A stretch of 64,000 nucleotides of DNA, taken from NCBI RefSeq assembly GCF_016097555.1, contig NC_054706.1, positions 27,920,282-27,984,281 of the forward strand. Reading direction: 5' to 3'. Position numbers and translations under genes: made by a program. Positions 37,295 through 63,715 of this stretch are shown here, piece after piece. Numbering within the stretch: position 1 is the first letter of the stretch; each line of letters begins with the position of its first letter. The notes under the pieces were generated by a model. That model did no database searches and was not told the DNA's origin. It saw only the letters and a program-made list of their open reading frames with translations. Origin of the DNA: Gigantopelta aegis (lineage: Eukaryota > Mollusca > Gastropoda > Neomphalida > Peltospiridae).

Positions 37295-37528
37295 CAGATA
37301 GTCTGTTGAATCCACATTTTAAAAGAAGACCAAGTAAAAGTTTAAAATATTTTTTTTTCATTTTAACAGTAAGACCCTTCAAATCATCAATCTACATGCA
37401 TGTGGTATAGGTGCACACAGATAGTCTGTTGAATCCACATTTTAAAAGAAGACCAAGTAAAAGTTTTTTAAAAATTCATTTTAACAGTAAGACCCTTCAA
37501 ATCATCGATCTACATGCATGTGTTATAG
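37295..37528. repeat. Tandem duplication, unit about 123 bp
   Basis: CAGATAGTCTGTTGAATCCA starts both copies (37295 and 37418). Both contain AACAGTAAGACCCTTCAAAT. No function is apparent. Confidence 0.85.
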
Positions 37529-38908
37529 ATGCATGGTTCTTTGTAACACGGTCTAAAACTTAGTTCTTGACTTTTTTTCTTTCTCTTTTTTGTATCTACC
37601 TGTAGTCATGTGAAATGTGTTTCTCAAAATATAATCAAGGGATTGTGAGTCGGACACCCTTGGTGTTTTACATCACAGTTATTGTCTGTTCATTATCTTT
37701 GATGCATTACAGGATTACAGATGGTATTCCTTAGACTTCATGTTGCATTACCAGTATTTTCTATTAAATAAGCACTTTATTGGAAAATTACGGTGCAAAA
37801 TATTACATTTTAAAAATTCACTTGTAAGTCCGACAACTGGGCATACCAATTTTAACAAATCTTTTTTATATTTAGAGTAAAAATTGCTGACATTATGTGA
37901 CATACAAGGACATAAAAGTATCTAAATAGATACTGTAATATTGTAGACAAGTCAGGTTCACATAAAGTTCCCATTATATCCCCTGCCTTGGTGGTGCAAT
38001 ATCTGATATCACGTCAGAGATTCTGAAATAGTGTGCCATGCAGGGCAATAGAACGTATTTCTAAATAGTATGCACACAAAAAAAATCCAGTGCCACCAAA
38101 ATTTGTGTGTGTGCCGAACATCCAAATCATGACAGTGTTGGAATGTTTTTTGGACATTAGGACAGCCAGAAATGCACCAGATGTACAGACATGAATAATG
38201 TAAAGATGAATCTGTAAGTTTCAGCCAGCACTAGAGTACAATGTTTTTAAGAGAACTTTGTACTTTTAAACAGTGAGAAATCCTGCTATATTCACAATTA
38301 CGATTATATTAAATCTAAAAAATGTCTTGATGCTTGTAAATATTAAACCTACACCTCAATAGTTAAAAAGTAAGTATTTGACTAGACCCAACTGCCATTG
38401 TTTGTGACCAATATCTTCCATTACACAGCAAACTGATCTTGTGCCACAAGTTTCCGGCAAAATTGTAAAATATCTTCCAAGATGCTAGAAATATTTTTGA
38501 AATCCTTTTCAGATCCTAGGAAAATTAAAAGGTTTAACCTTTAAAACTCTTCTTCCTTGATGAATTAATTAGTTTTTCTATATTGTCTTTCTTTATTCTT
38601 TTTGTTTTTAATCCTAGAATGTTCATTGTAGGATGTTATACGACAGATTTGTATTTTCTTTCTGAAAAATAGTCAATCTGCTTGCGATGGTGATGTGTGT
38701 GTGATGTTCTTCCCTCTTTCAGATTCACCCTGTGAATAACCAGATTAGTCCATTACAAATTTGGGAGAATACGAAAAGGCTGTTAAATAAACATAAATTA
38801 TATACTGAAAATGTTTTGTTGTGACCTAAACTGAAGAAAGGCACATCAGGGAGAAAAACTGTTGATGATCTATTCTAAAAATTTAATCAAGATTTACTAA
38901 TTTCGTAT

Positions 38909-39177
38909 AACCGCCCTCAGTGGTGTCATGGTTAATCCATCGGACATAAAGCTGGTAGGTACAGGGTTCGCAACCCAGTACTGTCTCCCACCCAGAGCGA
39001 GTTTTAACAACTCAATGGGCAGGTGAAAGACCACAACACCCTCTTCTCTCTCAGTAACCACCAACAACTAACCTACTGTCCTGGACAGACAGCCCAGATA
39101 GCTGAGGTATGTGTCCAGGACAGTATGCTTGAACCTTAATTGGATATAAGCAGGAAAATACGTTGAAACGAAATAAA
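38909..39177 (+). mobile_element. SINE type C, full
   Basis: It starts ACCGCCCTCAGTGGTGTCATG and includes CAGGGTTCGCAACCCAG. The tail is GCTTGAACCTTAATTGGATA. The 10-bp repeat AATTTCGTAT flanks it. Confidence 0.88.
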
Positions 39178-39301
39178 AATTTCGTATGATTAGCTACTTT
39201 TCAGTATTTTAAAAACAAAAATGTGGAATTTATGAAAATGGACTGAAATGAAATATTTTTCAGAGCGAATCCTGCTGAGTGTTTTGGTGTTTAGTTTTTC
39301 T

Positions 39302-54526
<15,225 letters not shown>

Positions 54527-55570
54527 CTTCTTTTTTTTAAACAGAACACTTTCAGTTGCAGAAAAGGTTCTCACTAAATTATCAAAGAACTTTATTTACA
54601 CTTAGATGAATATTTCTTAGGAGTGGTTGAAGTTGATTAGATGTTCATATTCTTAAAATCATCTTCTTTGCATGTGCCTATGACTGGTCAAGTTAACCAG
54701 CTTGTCATCTTGGGGCTTCTTAATTTCTAAGAAAGAAAAAGTATTTAAGGTTAGTCTCTAAACATATATAAATTTACAATGGGCATTGCAGTATGAAACC
54801 AGGCTATGCTACAATTATCTACATTACTTTGATAAAAATGTTTGACTTTTTCATGTCATCATGATTGAATTCAAGTTATCCCATCTGTCACGTATGCACA
54901 TTTGAAGTGGACGCACGTTACTCTTATCTCTACACTTCTCATAACTATAGTATTAATTGCAGTGGATAGAGCAGTTGTTTTATAGATTTTAGAATTTAGT
55001 AATACTGATGCAATGTCACTTTAACCTACCATAAACAATATCCTTGGTTACACAACTGCTTGCAATCTATTTCGGCAATATGTCATCAGTAGTTTTTTTA
55101 AACCCGGAAGTTAGGATGAACAGGTGCGAGCTTACAGATGTTAATAAAAGAAATTAATAAAACGTGCCACAGATTTCACATATTCTGTATAATGTATTAA
55201 CAAATACATTTTAAGCACATAAAAAATACTAGTATTTTATTTTTTATTAATGTTTAAAATATTAACTGCGTGACTGATACACTGTCAAAAATTATTTCCG
55301 GTTCCTTTTTCGGTGTCAAAAACAACTGTCAAAAGATTTTTGGTTATTAGAAATGTTTTCAATTAATAATCTCAACCTCGTCTCAACATGATGCTACAAC
55401 GATTGTGTATCTTACATTTTTCGTAAATTGGTGTAAGCATCAGCATATATTTTTATAAATAAATTACCTTGACTTCGAGAATATTACCACAGTGACAGTC
55501 ACCTGAATCATCCTGAATTATGATTCCCATCATCATTTTGACTGGAAGGACTTTCCTATGGCACTGTTAC

Positions 55571-55593
55571 TAACCCTAACCCTAACCCTAACT
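55571..55593. repeat. Interstitial telomere-like repeat, (CCCTAA)n
   Basis: Just over three perfect CCCTAA units followed by a degraded CTCTA. TTAGGG is the usual molluscan telomere repeat, but so short a run can arise by chance. Confidence 0.6.
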
Positions 55594-55836
55594 CTATGAT
55601 AAGTATTTATAATGTGCTTTATACGTGACGGTGCCAAAGGTAAGTCCTACCTTTTGGATTTATACTCAGTAAATATAACTGTGTCTTACTGTAATTTCAC
55701 TTCACATTCATATTTCGTAATTAGTACAATTTCGTTATTACAATATTGTCTTTAAAAAAACTGTGAGAATGAGATTTGGTTCAACTTCCAGGGTTGTAAC
55801 TTAAAGTTAATGGTGGCTTCAACACAACAGCAACTA

Positions 55837-56498
55837 TTGTCCGAACCAAATTGTTAACAACTACGAAAAATTACTCTCCTACCTTTAATTGCCGTTAGAT
55901 TTCCTCCAGAGTTTGTCCAGACACAAATCGCAAAAAAGCCACTACAAATATACAGATTCCACACACGAGACTGCAACGATATCGCCGATATTGTCTTTGC
56001 TGAGATTGCATCTAGGGAAAAATACATGCAGTTTTCTGCCGTCTGCCATCTTGCTTCTTTATGGAATACTCTTCAAGAGGGGTGAAAGCCTCCAAAGTAT
56101 GTGACACAATTAATATGAAATCGATGATCTCTAGTGGTATCATTAAAATAATAATAATAATAATTTAAAAAAATAATAATAATATGACGTCATCACGTTT
56201 GCTTTTATATCATAACATATTATGACGTTGTTAGATTAAGTCCTGTCCTTTCACCCCTCTTGAAGAATATTCCATAAAAAGTCAAAATGGCAGCTGATAC
56301 AAAATTACATGCTTTTTTCCCTATGCGCTCTCAGCGAAGTCGATATAGGTGACATGGTTATCATCTGGTATGTGGAATCTGTGTCATTGTAATGGGTTTT
56401 TTCAAGATTTGTGTCTGGACAAACTTTGGAGGAAATCTAACGGCAATTAACGGTAGGAGAGTAATGTTTCGTAGTTGTTAACAATTTGGTTCGGACAA
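55837..56498. promoter_or_regulatory. Inverted duplication, possible bidirectional promoter with paired 5' exons
   Basis: The left arm 55837-56088 and right arm 56248-56498 are inverted copies (about 250 bp) around a 159-bp spacer. Each arm, read outward, shows CTTTCACCCCTCTTGAAG, an ATGGCAG start with shared KLH-FFP residues, ATCTAACGGCAATTAA and a GGTAGGAGAG donor-like site. The outward directions are those of GTPBP1 (minus) and JOSD (plus). The promoter role is inferred; a fold-back transposon is the alternative. Confidence 0.5.
56185..56192. promoter_or_regulatory. Perfect CRE (TGACGTCA) between the arms
   Basis: The palindromic ATF/CREB site TGACGTCA sits in the 159-bp spacer. A second half-site, TGACGT, lies at about 56222. 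It could serve both divergent genes; chance occurrence cannot be excluded. Confidence 0.4.
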
Positions 56499-57404
56499 CT
56501 ACCATAGCTGCAATACAATATATGAATTACCATAGACTGGGTTTTACGGATGGAAGTTTCTTACTAAGGAATATTAATTATTGCCATTGATTGAAGGGAT
56601 TTATTATTTTAAAAAAAAAATTGATTTTAATTGTGTGTTTATTTGTTGCAAAAGGGCAAGATCAAACTGTAATGGAAAGACATTTTAGCTATTTTTATAT
56701 ATGTACATAAAATTGTTCATATTCAATTATGTTTTTGTCATAACAACTTACTTTTGGATTAATTTTATATGTGATAGGTTCGTTTACACTGCTGCATAAA
56801 AAAAAAAAAAAAAAAAATGCAACTCTTGTGTTACATGTAATTGTCATAAATGGGGTTTTAATATTCAGTAATGGTGAGACATGAAATGATGGGCCATTTG
56901 TTTTTTTTGTGTTTTTTTGTTTTGTTAAGTCTGCTCTGCTTGGCATCCAATATTGGAACTACTATAACAGAAATCAGGCTAAAATATGTTTAAAACAATA
57001 ATATAAATCTGAAATACATCACTCAGTAATGATATTTTTAATAAAAATAAATTCATGATAACAGAGAGACTGTCTAGTACTTTCTAGAAAAGGTACATTT
57101 AACAAAAATTTACTCTCGTTGAAGCCTAAAATATTGATTTGCTAAAATACAGTGTAGGCATAACTTTGGAATGACTTCGTATATCTAAGAGTTGTAAACA
57201 GTTTTGGAAACTAGATATTAATAGCTTTTTGATCATATTGATCCTCCAAGTTACTGAATTCACAAATAATAAAATTTCAAATATGGCACTTTGCTTTATC
57301 GTGCCCTAAAGTTACTTTAAAACTGCAGTACCATGTGCAGACTCATACTTACCACAAGTGAGCATTTTGCCTATGGCAAAAACTTTTCAAAACTGATATC
57401 TACG

Positions 57405-58700
57405 GTCGACGACAGCAGGGAATAATTTGTACAGAAAAAAATGGTTAGCAGTTGCTGCTAATCATTTTGTGATTTGATTAGCACATTTGTAAATTTAATT
57501 AGCAGTTTCCACGTAGGCTCAAGCATGTAAGTTATGGACATCAGAGCCCAAGAGATTTTGTGATCTACACGTCTTCAGGATGTATTCTAAGCAATAAGAT
57601 ATATTGCAGAGTGTGAATAAATCATCATTTGATGTGTACCGTAATAAAATTATTTGTGTACCTTGATTGAAAGTTCCAGTGTTATCAGTTTTGATGTACA
57701 TGCTAAGTATTAGAGGACATATCAACTTCTCCCTTGGGTCAATTTCGTGAATCCATGTGCTTACCGTTGACAAATTAACAACCATTTTGATCCATGTTTT
57801 GCACAAGTGATGTCAGCACAAAAGTTATTTTTAGAACACAGAAAGTCAACTACCGGTATTAATTCCGAGTTTTACCGAATACACGTGACGTCATTGAAAT
57901 TTCGATTGAATACTGAATGTGACATTCTAACATTGAATTATTCAAGCCGATCTTTGCCAATTGAAAGAGTGAAAAAAACACAATGGTAATTTTGCTACAA
58001 CCGCGAAAACGATTAGATTGTTTGGTTCGCAGTAACAGCGATCCATAATGCGAAATAGGTTCGCACGTGAGCTAGAATGACTAGCAAACTGTGATGCGAA
58101 CCCCAACAAATTATTCCCTGCGACAGTCACTTTTTCCACCCTTGTTTTGGCTTCGTACACAGTAAATAAAACATCCAACGGTAATTTTTTGATATGATAT
58201 ATTTGACAAAAGGTACTTTTTATTTCTTTCATCTTTTGAAACTTAAAATTAATATTTTGTCCAGAATTATGAAAAATAACAAAATACCAACCTGTAAACA
58301 ACGTCGTCCGCTTGTTATAGAAATTTGACAGGGGTCAATGTTAGTAGACCAGTTTTTATTTTAATGTGGCAAAGCATTGTAATAATATAGCTAATTTTGA
58401 ATTTGAATGACGTCAGTATTCCAATGACATCACTTTGAATCGCCTTACAATAACCATACACTGGGTACATGACGTTTCCGTTTTAAGAATGCTGGAAAAA
58501 TTCCAATGCAAACTTGCTATTGAAATTTTTTTGTTTGAACATTACTAATGTATCTGAATGTGTTTGAAGAAAATCTTGTGATTAAAAAATTGTACCTTTT
58601 ACGAAATATGGATTTCAAGTGAAATTATGGTAAGATATGCTATATTTATTGTGTACGGACCCAAAACAAGGGTGCGAAAAGTGACTGTCGTTGACCTTGG
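57405..58700. other. Inverted and scattered copies of a short coding-like segment
   Basis: 58650-58691 (+) can read VYGPKTRVRKVTVVDLG and 58110-58165 (-) can read VYEAKTRVEKVTVAGNNLL. The GCAGGGAATAATTTGT part recurs at about 57413 on the + strand. I do not recognise the peptide. No intact gene could be assembled here. Confidence 0.45.
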
Positions 58701-58849
58701 GTAAAAAACTCTTAAGTTTGTGCCCTGAGTTCATTCCATTACTGTAAAATGTTTGGTAAAGATTTAGTTTATTTCATAAAAATGTGCAAACACCTATCCA
58801 AAAGCATCCAAATTTAACTAGTTCATTCAATTCATGCAGTCTCTACCAG

Positions 58850-58922
58850 GTGTCTGACATCTAACAGCTGATGATTAATAAACCAATGTACTTTAGTGGT
58901 GTTGTTAAACAAAAAACAAACT
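58850..58922 (+). mobile_element. SINE tail D fragment
   Basis: GTGTCTGACATCTAACAGCT and TTTAGTGGTGTTGTTAAAC remain; body and head are missing. It lies about 130 bp upstream of JOSD exon 1. Confidence 0.7.
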
Positions 58923-59054
58923 TTGCTCTAAATTTAGGAGAGTTATCTACCATTCCTCCCCCATGAGATCTGATGTTGCAAAGATCCTTGATCTTCATAA
59001 ATTTTTGTGAAAATCTCTTAGACCAATAGTCGCCATATTAATTTGTGTTTTAGA

Positions 59055-59245
59055 ATGGGCTTACACATTGCTCGTTGTCACTGTGGAACTATGAACGGTC
59101 AAGATGAGAAGCCGGGAAATGGTACCGATAGCGGAATCTACCACGAACGCCAGCAGAAGGAACTGTGTGCCATGCATGCACTGAACAACCTCTTTCAAGT
59201 ACAAGGGGCCTTCACAAAGAAGGATCTAGATGAACTATGCAACAA
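59055..59245 (+). CDS. JOSD1: JOSD exon 1 (catalytic Cys)
   Basis: The exon encodes [20 protein letters not shown] and [22 protein letters not shown] acceptor-like site lies two bases before the ATG, so a 5' UTR exon may be spliced here. The donor is AA|GTGAGA, leaving phase 2. Confidence 0.92.
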
Positions 59246-62200
59246 GTGAGACATTTTAGTAAATTATTCAGGTAGTAAATGTTTACTGCAAGTCTTCACC
59301 ATTTGCAGCAGTGGCGTCGTGGTTAGCCATCGGTCTACAGGCTGGTAGGTACTGGGTTCGGATCCTAGTCGAGGCATGGGGTTTTTAATCCAGATACCGA
59401 CTCCAAACCCTGAGTGAGTGCTCCGCAAGACTCAATGGGTAGGTGTAAACCACTTGCACTGACCAGTGATCCATAACTGGTTCAACAAAGGCCATGGTTT
59501 GTGCTATCCTGCCTGTGGGAAGCGCAAATAAAAGATCCATTGCTGCCTGTCGTAAAAAGAGTAGCCTATGTGGCGACAGCGGGTTTCCTCTCAAAATATG
59601 TGTGGTCCTTAACCATATGTCTGACGCCATATAACCGTAAATAAAATGTGTTGAGTGCGTCGTTAAATAAAACATTTCTTTCTTTCTTTCTTTCACCATT
59701 TGCAAAAATATAGACACGTTGAAGATCACTTTCTAGAAGTGATTCTAGGCGAGCAGTCACGTGAAGGGTCAAATAAAATGTATTTACAATTTTATTGTAA
59801 GGCAATCACTTTGCTGCTCACCTAAAACTTTTACAGATGAATATGGAGAGGAGCATTTACCTTTCCTATTGAAAACTGATCTTTTAAAAAAAAAACTACC
59901 GGCCTTGGTGGCGCAGTGGTTAAGCCATCGGACTACAGACTGGTAGGTATAGGGTTTGCAGCCCGGTACTGTCTCCAAACCTCAGCGAGTTCTTAAGGGC
60001 TCAATGGGTAGGTGTAAGGCCACTACACCCTCTTTTTCTCTCACTAACAACTAATCCACTGTCCTTGACAGACAGCCCAGATAGCTGAGGTGTGTGCCCA
60101 GGACAGCATACTTGAACCTTAATTGGATATAAGCATGAAAGTAAGCTGAATGAAATGAAACAAAAAAACTTGTTATTATCCTATAAACCTCTCATTTGAA
60201 GCGGCCATTATCGTGAGAATTAACTTTAAACATTTTATTGTACTGAGGGCAGTTGTCCACCACCACTGGATGTTTAGTTAATCTGGTTGAAATCATATTA
60301 ATATTATAATAAATAAGTGTCAGTATTCACAATGGGTTGTCTCCGGATGTTTAGTTAATCTGGTTGAGATCATATTAATAAATACATGTAAGTGTCAGTA
60401 TTCACAATATGTTGTCTCCAGATGTTTGTTAACTTGGTTCAGATCATATTAATAAATAAGTGTCAGTATTCGCAATAGGTTGTCTCCAGATGTTTGTTAA
60501 CTTGGTTCAGATCATATTAATAAATAAGTGTCAGTATTCGCAATAGGTTGTCTCCAGATGTTTGTTAACTTGGTTCAGATCATATTAATAAATAAGTGTC
60601 AGTATTCGCAATAGGTTTGTCTCCAGATGTTTGTTAACTTGGTTCAGATCATATTAATAAATAAGTGTCAGTATTCGCAATAGGTTGTCTCCAGATGTTT
60701 GTTAACTTGGTTCAGATCATATTAATAAATAAGTGTCAGTATTCGCAATAGGTTGTCTCCAGATGTTTGTTAACTTGGTTCAGATCATATTAATAAATAA
60801 GTGTCAGTATTCGCAATAGGTTGTCTCCAGATGTTTGTTAACTTGGTTCAGATCATATTAATAAATAAGTGTCAGTATTCGCAATAGGTTGTCTCCAGAT
60901 GCATTCTTCAACCCCCACCGCAGCATCCTTGGTCTGGGCAACTATGATGTGAACGTCATCATGGCAGCGTTACAGAAGAAGGGATACGACACGATTTGGT
61001 TTGACAAGAGAAAGTGAGTCACAGCTGTTTTACAGACAGTAAAACCTATTTCAAGACCTCTACATACAAGAATAATTGTAATAATTTATACTAAAATTTT
61101 GACTAATACACAATTAATTTTAAATTTAAATTTAAGAAAAAAAAGAGTAAAGTTTGTTTTATTTAACGACGCCACTAGAGCACATTGATTTTTTATCTTA
61201 TCATCGGCTATTGGACGTCAAACATATGGTAATTCTGACACTGTTTTTAAGAGAAACCCCGCTGTCGCCACATAGGCTACTCTTTTATGACAGGCAGCAA
61301 GGTGTCTTTTATTTGCGCTTCCCACAGGCAGGATAGCACAAACCATGGCCTTTGTTGAACCAGTTATGGATCACTGGTCGGTGCAAGTGGTTTACACCTA
61401 CCCATTGAGCCTTGCGGAGCACTCACTCAGGGTTTGGAGTCTGTATCTGGATTAAAAATCCCATGCCTCGACTGGGATCTGAACCCAGTACCTACCAGCC
61501 TGTAGACCGATGGCCTAACCACGACGCCACCGAGGCCGGTCTTAAATTTAAGAATGACAATTCTTAAAACATAAAACCACCATATACATGTATCCCAAAC
61601 AAATGCAAGAACTGGAATAGAAAGAATTAAGACTTTAAAGAGGGAGAGAACAAACTGTATCCAATAAGAATACTTTTTAGACAACACCATGACTGATGAT
61701 GGAAATGAGAATTTCACCCAACCATCAATGCATCTCAGAACATTTTAAACTATGACTACTCTATTTGGTGTCAAACATGAGTATTTTAACATTTGGTCAA
61801 TAGAAAAATACAAAAACCCCTCACTGCTGCTATATAAACAGCCCTTTCCAATAAAGCTGCAAGGGATTTTTACATGAAAATTTTTACAGACAGGGTAGTA
61901 CATACCATGGCCTATAATGTACCAGTAATAGGGCACTGGTTGGGATGGGGGGGGTGGGGGGAAGAATCCCCTGAGGGCGATCCATTGCACCTGAGTGGGT
62001 GTTTATAATAATAAATTGTTTATTTAATGTTGGTAATAATATAGTTATAAGCTAATTTTCCCTGAGGCCTCCTGGTGTGAAATTTGGCAAATTACATCAT
62101 TTTGGCAATACTTGTACCTTGTACATTTTAAAATTAAAACACATGCTTTTTATGATTATCATTTCAAAATTATTTCACTCGGGACATAAACGTTATACTA

Positions 62201-62759
62201 AATGAAGCTCATTTAATATCCTATCATTCTTAGTAGGGGGTCATTGGCTATTGTTTATTGGAGCAGAATCCCAACAAAAACATCTACAAAAATGAAACAA
62301 TTACAAGCACAGGTTTTCTGAAATCTATGTTAATTTTCATCTTTAAGGAGTATCGACTGTCTGCAGTTTGAAAACATCATGGGCTTCATTCTGAATATCC
62401 CGACGGAATACAAGTGGGGCTTCGTCCGACTTCCCATTCACCGGAAACACTGGATCTCCATCAAGTGCATCAACAATCAATACGTGAATCTCGACTCGAA
62501 GCTCGACTGTCCTGAAATCATTGGCGATTCCGCCGCACTCAAGGAATTCCTCCACAATCAGCTGATGGACAATGATAAAGAACTGTTGCTGGTCGTCGCC
62601 CAGGAGGTGGGCGAGACCGGCGCGTGGCGCAAGGAATGCTGCGTGTTTCCTCCGGTGGCCACGGCCGATGCTATATGTGATTCCAATGCCGAAATGACTT
62701 GCGTTTCCAACGGATCGATGAAACAGAAATCTCAGGAAACCTTTCCAGGCTCAAATTAA
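59055..62759 (+). CDS. JOSD1: Josephin-domain deubiquitinase (3 coding exons, complete)
   Basis: This is a cysteine protease of the Josephin (MJD) family, which cleaves ubiquitin from proteins. Exons: 59055-59245, 60888-61013, 62348-62759, totalling 729 nt (242 aa). Catalytic Cys is in [10 protein letters not shown] (C38). Catalytic His is in HRKHWISIK (H140), followed by YVNLDSK (N153). [14 protein letters not shown] is the family signature. Human JOSD1 and JOSD2 are about 190-200 aa; the extra length is a C-terminal tail of about 45 residues after AWRKE with several Cys. Sequence alone does not split JOSD1 from JOSD2 (NPHRSILG looks like JOSD2). The symbol rests on the head-to-head neighbour GTPBP1, as for human JOSD1. 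A second start at M13 is possible. Confidence 0.93.
59308..59692 (+). mobile_element. SINE type B in JOSD intron 1, 12-bp target duplication
   Basis: TCACCATTTGCA flanks it (near 59296-59307 and 59693-59704). The head starts GCAGTGGCGTCGTGGTTAGC and the tail is CATTTCTTTCTTTCTTTC. Confidence 0.9.
59898..60160 (+). mobile_element. SINE type C in JOSD intron 1
   Basis: Head CCGGCCTTGGTGGCGCAGTGG (A box TGGCGCAGTGG), B-box-like GGTTTGCAGCCC, body with CTGTCCTTGACAGACAGCCC, tail TTGAACCTTAATTGGATATA. Confidence 0.9.
60252..60901 (+). repeat. 68-bp satellite (about 9 units) carrying the JOSD exon 2 acceptor and exon start
   Basis: The unit runs GTTGTCTCCAGATGTTTGTT, AACTTGGTTCAGATCATATT, AATAAATAAGTGTCAGTATT, CGCAATAG. 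The last CGCAATAG (60880-60887) is the working acceptor, and the following 14 nt are both repeat and coding sequence (LSPD). Upstream copies would read KLSPDVC then TAA. The two most distal units have CAATGGG or CAATATG in place of CAATAG. Confidence 0.95.
60888..61013 (+). CDS. JOSD1: JOSD exon 2 (acceptor and first 14 nt lie in a tandem repeat)
   Basis: The exon encodes [20 protein letters not shown] and [20 protein letters not shown]. The acceptor is TTCGCAATAG at 60886-60887; only this choice gives NKLSPD, as in human KRLAPD. The same acceptor plus GTTGTCTCCAGATG recurs in the upstream repeat units. Confidence 0.93.
61014..62347. other. JOSD intron 2
   Basis: It contains one mosaic SINE and a minus-oriented SINE body scrap (about 61853-61950, with a G-rich run after it). 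61990-62340 is AT-rich and unassigned. Confidence 0.45.
61139..61541 (-). mobile_element. Mosaic SINE: head B with tail D, 13-bp target duplication
   Basis: TTAAATTTAAGAA flanks it at 61126-61138 and 61542-61554. The arrangement is the same as at 19478-19863, so this mosaic is a real subfamily. Confidence 0.92.
62348..62759 (+). CDS. JOSD1: JOSD exon 3 (catalytic His, C-terminal tail)
   Basis: The exon encodes [40 protein letters not shown] and [19 protein letters not shown], then a tail [20 protein letters not shown] ending FPGSN before TAA. The acceptor is CATCTTTAAG. GC content is higher than in the surrounding intron. Confidence 0.94.
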
Positions 62760-62777
62760 CAAATAATTTACATAATA

Positions 62778-62779
<2 letters not shown>

Positions 62780-62819
<40 letters not shown>
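62780..62819. repeat. (ATT)n microsatellite
   Basis: About 13 ATT units in the presumed 3' UTR of JOSD. Confidence 0.95.
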
Positions 62820-62820
<1 letters not shown>

Positions 62821-63083
62821 ACTATTATATGCATGAGTGCCAACCTAAACCCAATCATGTGGATTCATTTGTGTTGTTGACATCATTTTTCTTCTCTATC
62901 TAGAGGAGAGTATGCGAGCAGGATTTGTACAAAGCATGTGTTCCTTAGCTTCTTCTGCTTGACAGCGTACTAATCTATAACTTCCAGACGACAGTAGCAC
63001 TAGATGATACTTAACGATACATAGTACTTTATACTAGTACTAATACTACTTTATTTTTAAAATTCAAATGCTGTGGGGAGCCA

Positions 63084-63224
63084 GGGCCCATATTTTCGAA
63101 GCCATCTTAGCACTACGAAATCGTAAAACTGTCGTAGGTTGTGACGTCACTACAACACACGCCATAGTGATGTCATAGCTTACGACGATTTTGCAGGCTA
63201 AGATATCTTCAAAAATATGTGCCC
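63084..63224. mobile_element. Palindromic MITE (141 bp hairpin)
   Basis: The arms pair: GGGCCCATATTTTCGAAGCC with the inverse of TCTTCAAAAATATGTGCCC. Inner ATCTTAGCACTACGAAATCG pairs with CGATTTTGCAGGCTAAGAT. It is related in style to 4180-4288 (both have GATCTTAG or CATCTTAG). Confidence 0.8.
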
Positions 63225-63466
63225 AGGGCTAGCTCTGGCACTCGACAATTGCGAATTTTGAAAACAGTTGGCGAATTTTATTTTAGTTTGGCGAAATAAT
63301 TTCATGTAATAATTGACATTCGTTTAAAAAATAACTTGACAATTTCTGCTATTTTTAAAGTTTAATAGACAATTTGGCGAATTGTTTGCTCACCCAGAGC
63401 TAAATATTGCTCTCCTTGAACTGGTCTCAGGGGAGTGATGAGGAACCAGAGGGATAGCTCCCCTGA

Positions 63467-63715
63467 CCGGTCTCGCTAGTGTCGTGGTTACGCCATCGGA
63501 CATAAGGCTGGTAGATACAGGGTTTGCAACCCGGTACTGGCTCCCACCCAGAGCGAGTTTTAACGATTCATCAGTGGGTAGGTGTAACTGTAAGACCACT
63601 ACACCCTCTTCTTTCTCACTAACAGCCCAGTTAACTGAGGTCTGTGCCCAGGACAGTGTGCTTGAACCTTACTTGGATATAAGTACGAAAATAAGTTGAA
63701 ATGAAATTAAATGAA
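63467..63715 (+). mobile_element. SINE type C
   Basis: Head CCGGTCTCGCTAGTGTCGTGG, B-box-like GGTTTGCAACCC, tail TTGAACCTTACTTGGATATA. The near-repeats ATAGCTCCCCTGA / ATAGTTCCCATTA flank it. Confidence 0.85.

Larger units (their letters stand above)
33913..39301. other. Intergenic region between the convergent ABAT and GTPBP1 3' ends
   Basis: Four SINEs, a duplicated 123-bp segment (37295-37528) and a poly-G run (36980-37001) were recognised. 33950-34850, 35690-36440, 36570-37290 and 37540-38900 are AT-rich with no identifiable gene. The last few hundred bases probably include the GTPBP1 3' UTR. Confidence 0.45.
54527..59054. other. Divergent intergenic region between GTPBP1 and JOSD
   Basis: The region holds possible 5' UTR exons, an interstitial telomeric motif, a large inverted duplication (55837-56498), inverted coding-like fragments (57405-58700) and a SINE tail (58850-58922). 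56510-57400 is AT-rich and unassigned. Confidence 0.5.

Noticed and set aside
55571-55593. Former chromosome end or telomere fusion at the CCCTAA run
   Set aside because: Only about three units; too short to claim a fusion.
57942-58301. A 119-codon minus frame as a possible gene
   Set aside because: No known domain and no clear splice partners; reported only as a finding because part of its peptide recurs nearby.
59898-60160. Additional JOSD coding exon in this open stretch
   Set aside because: It is a type C SINE; exon 1 to exon 2 joins in phase without it and matches the family alignment.
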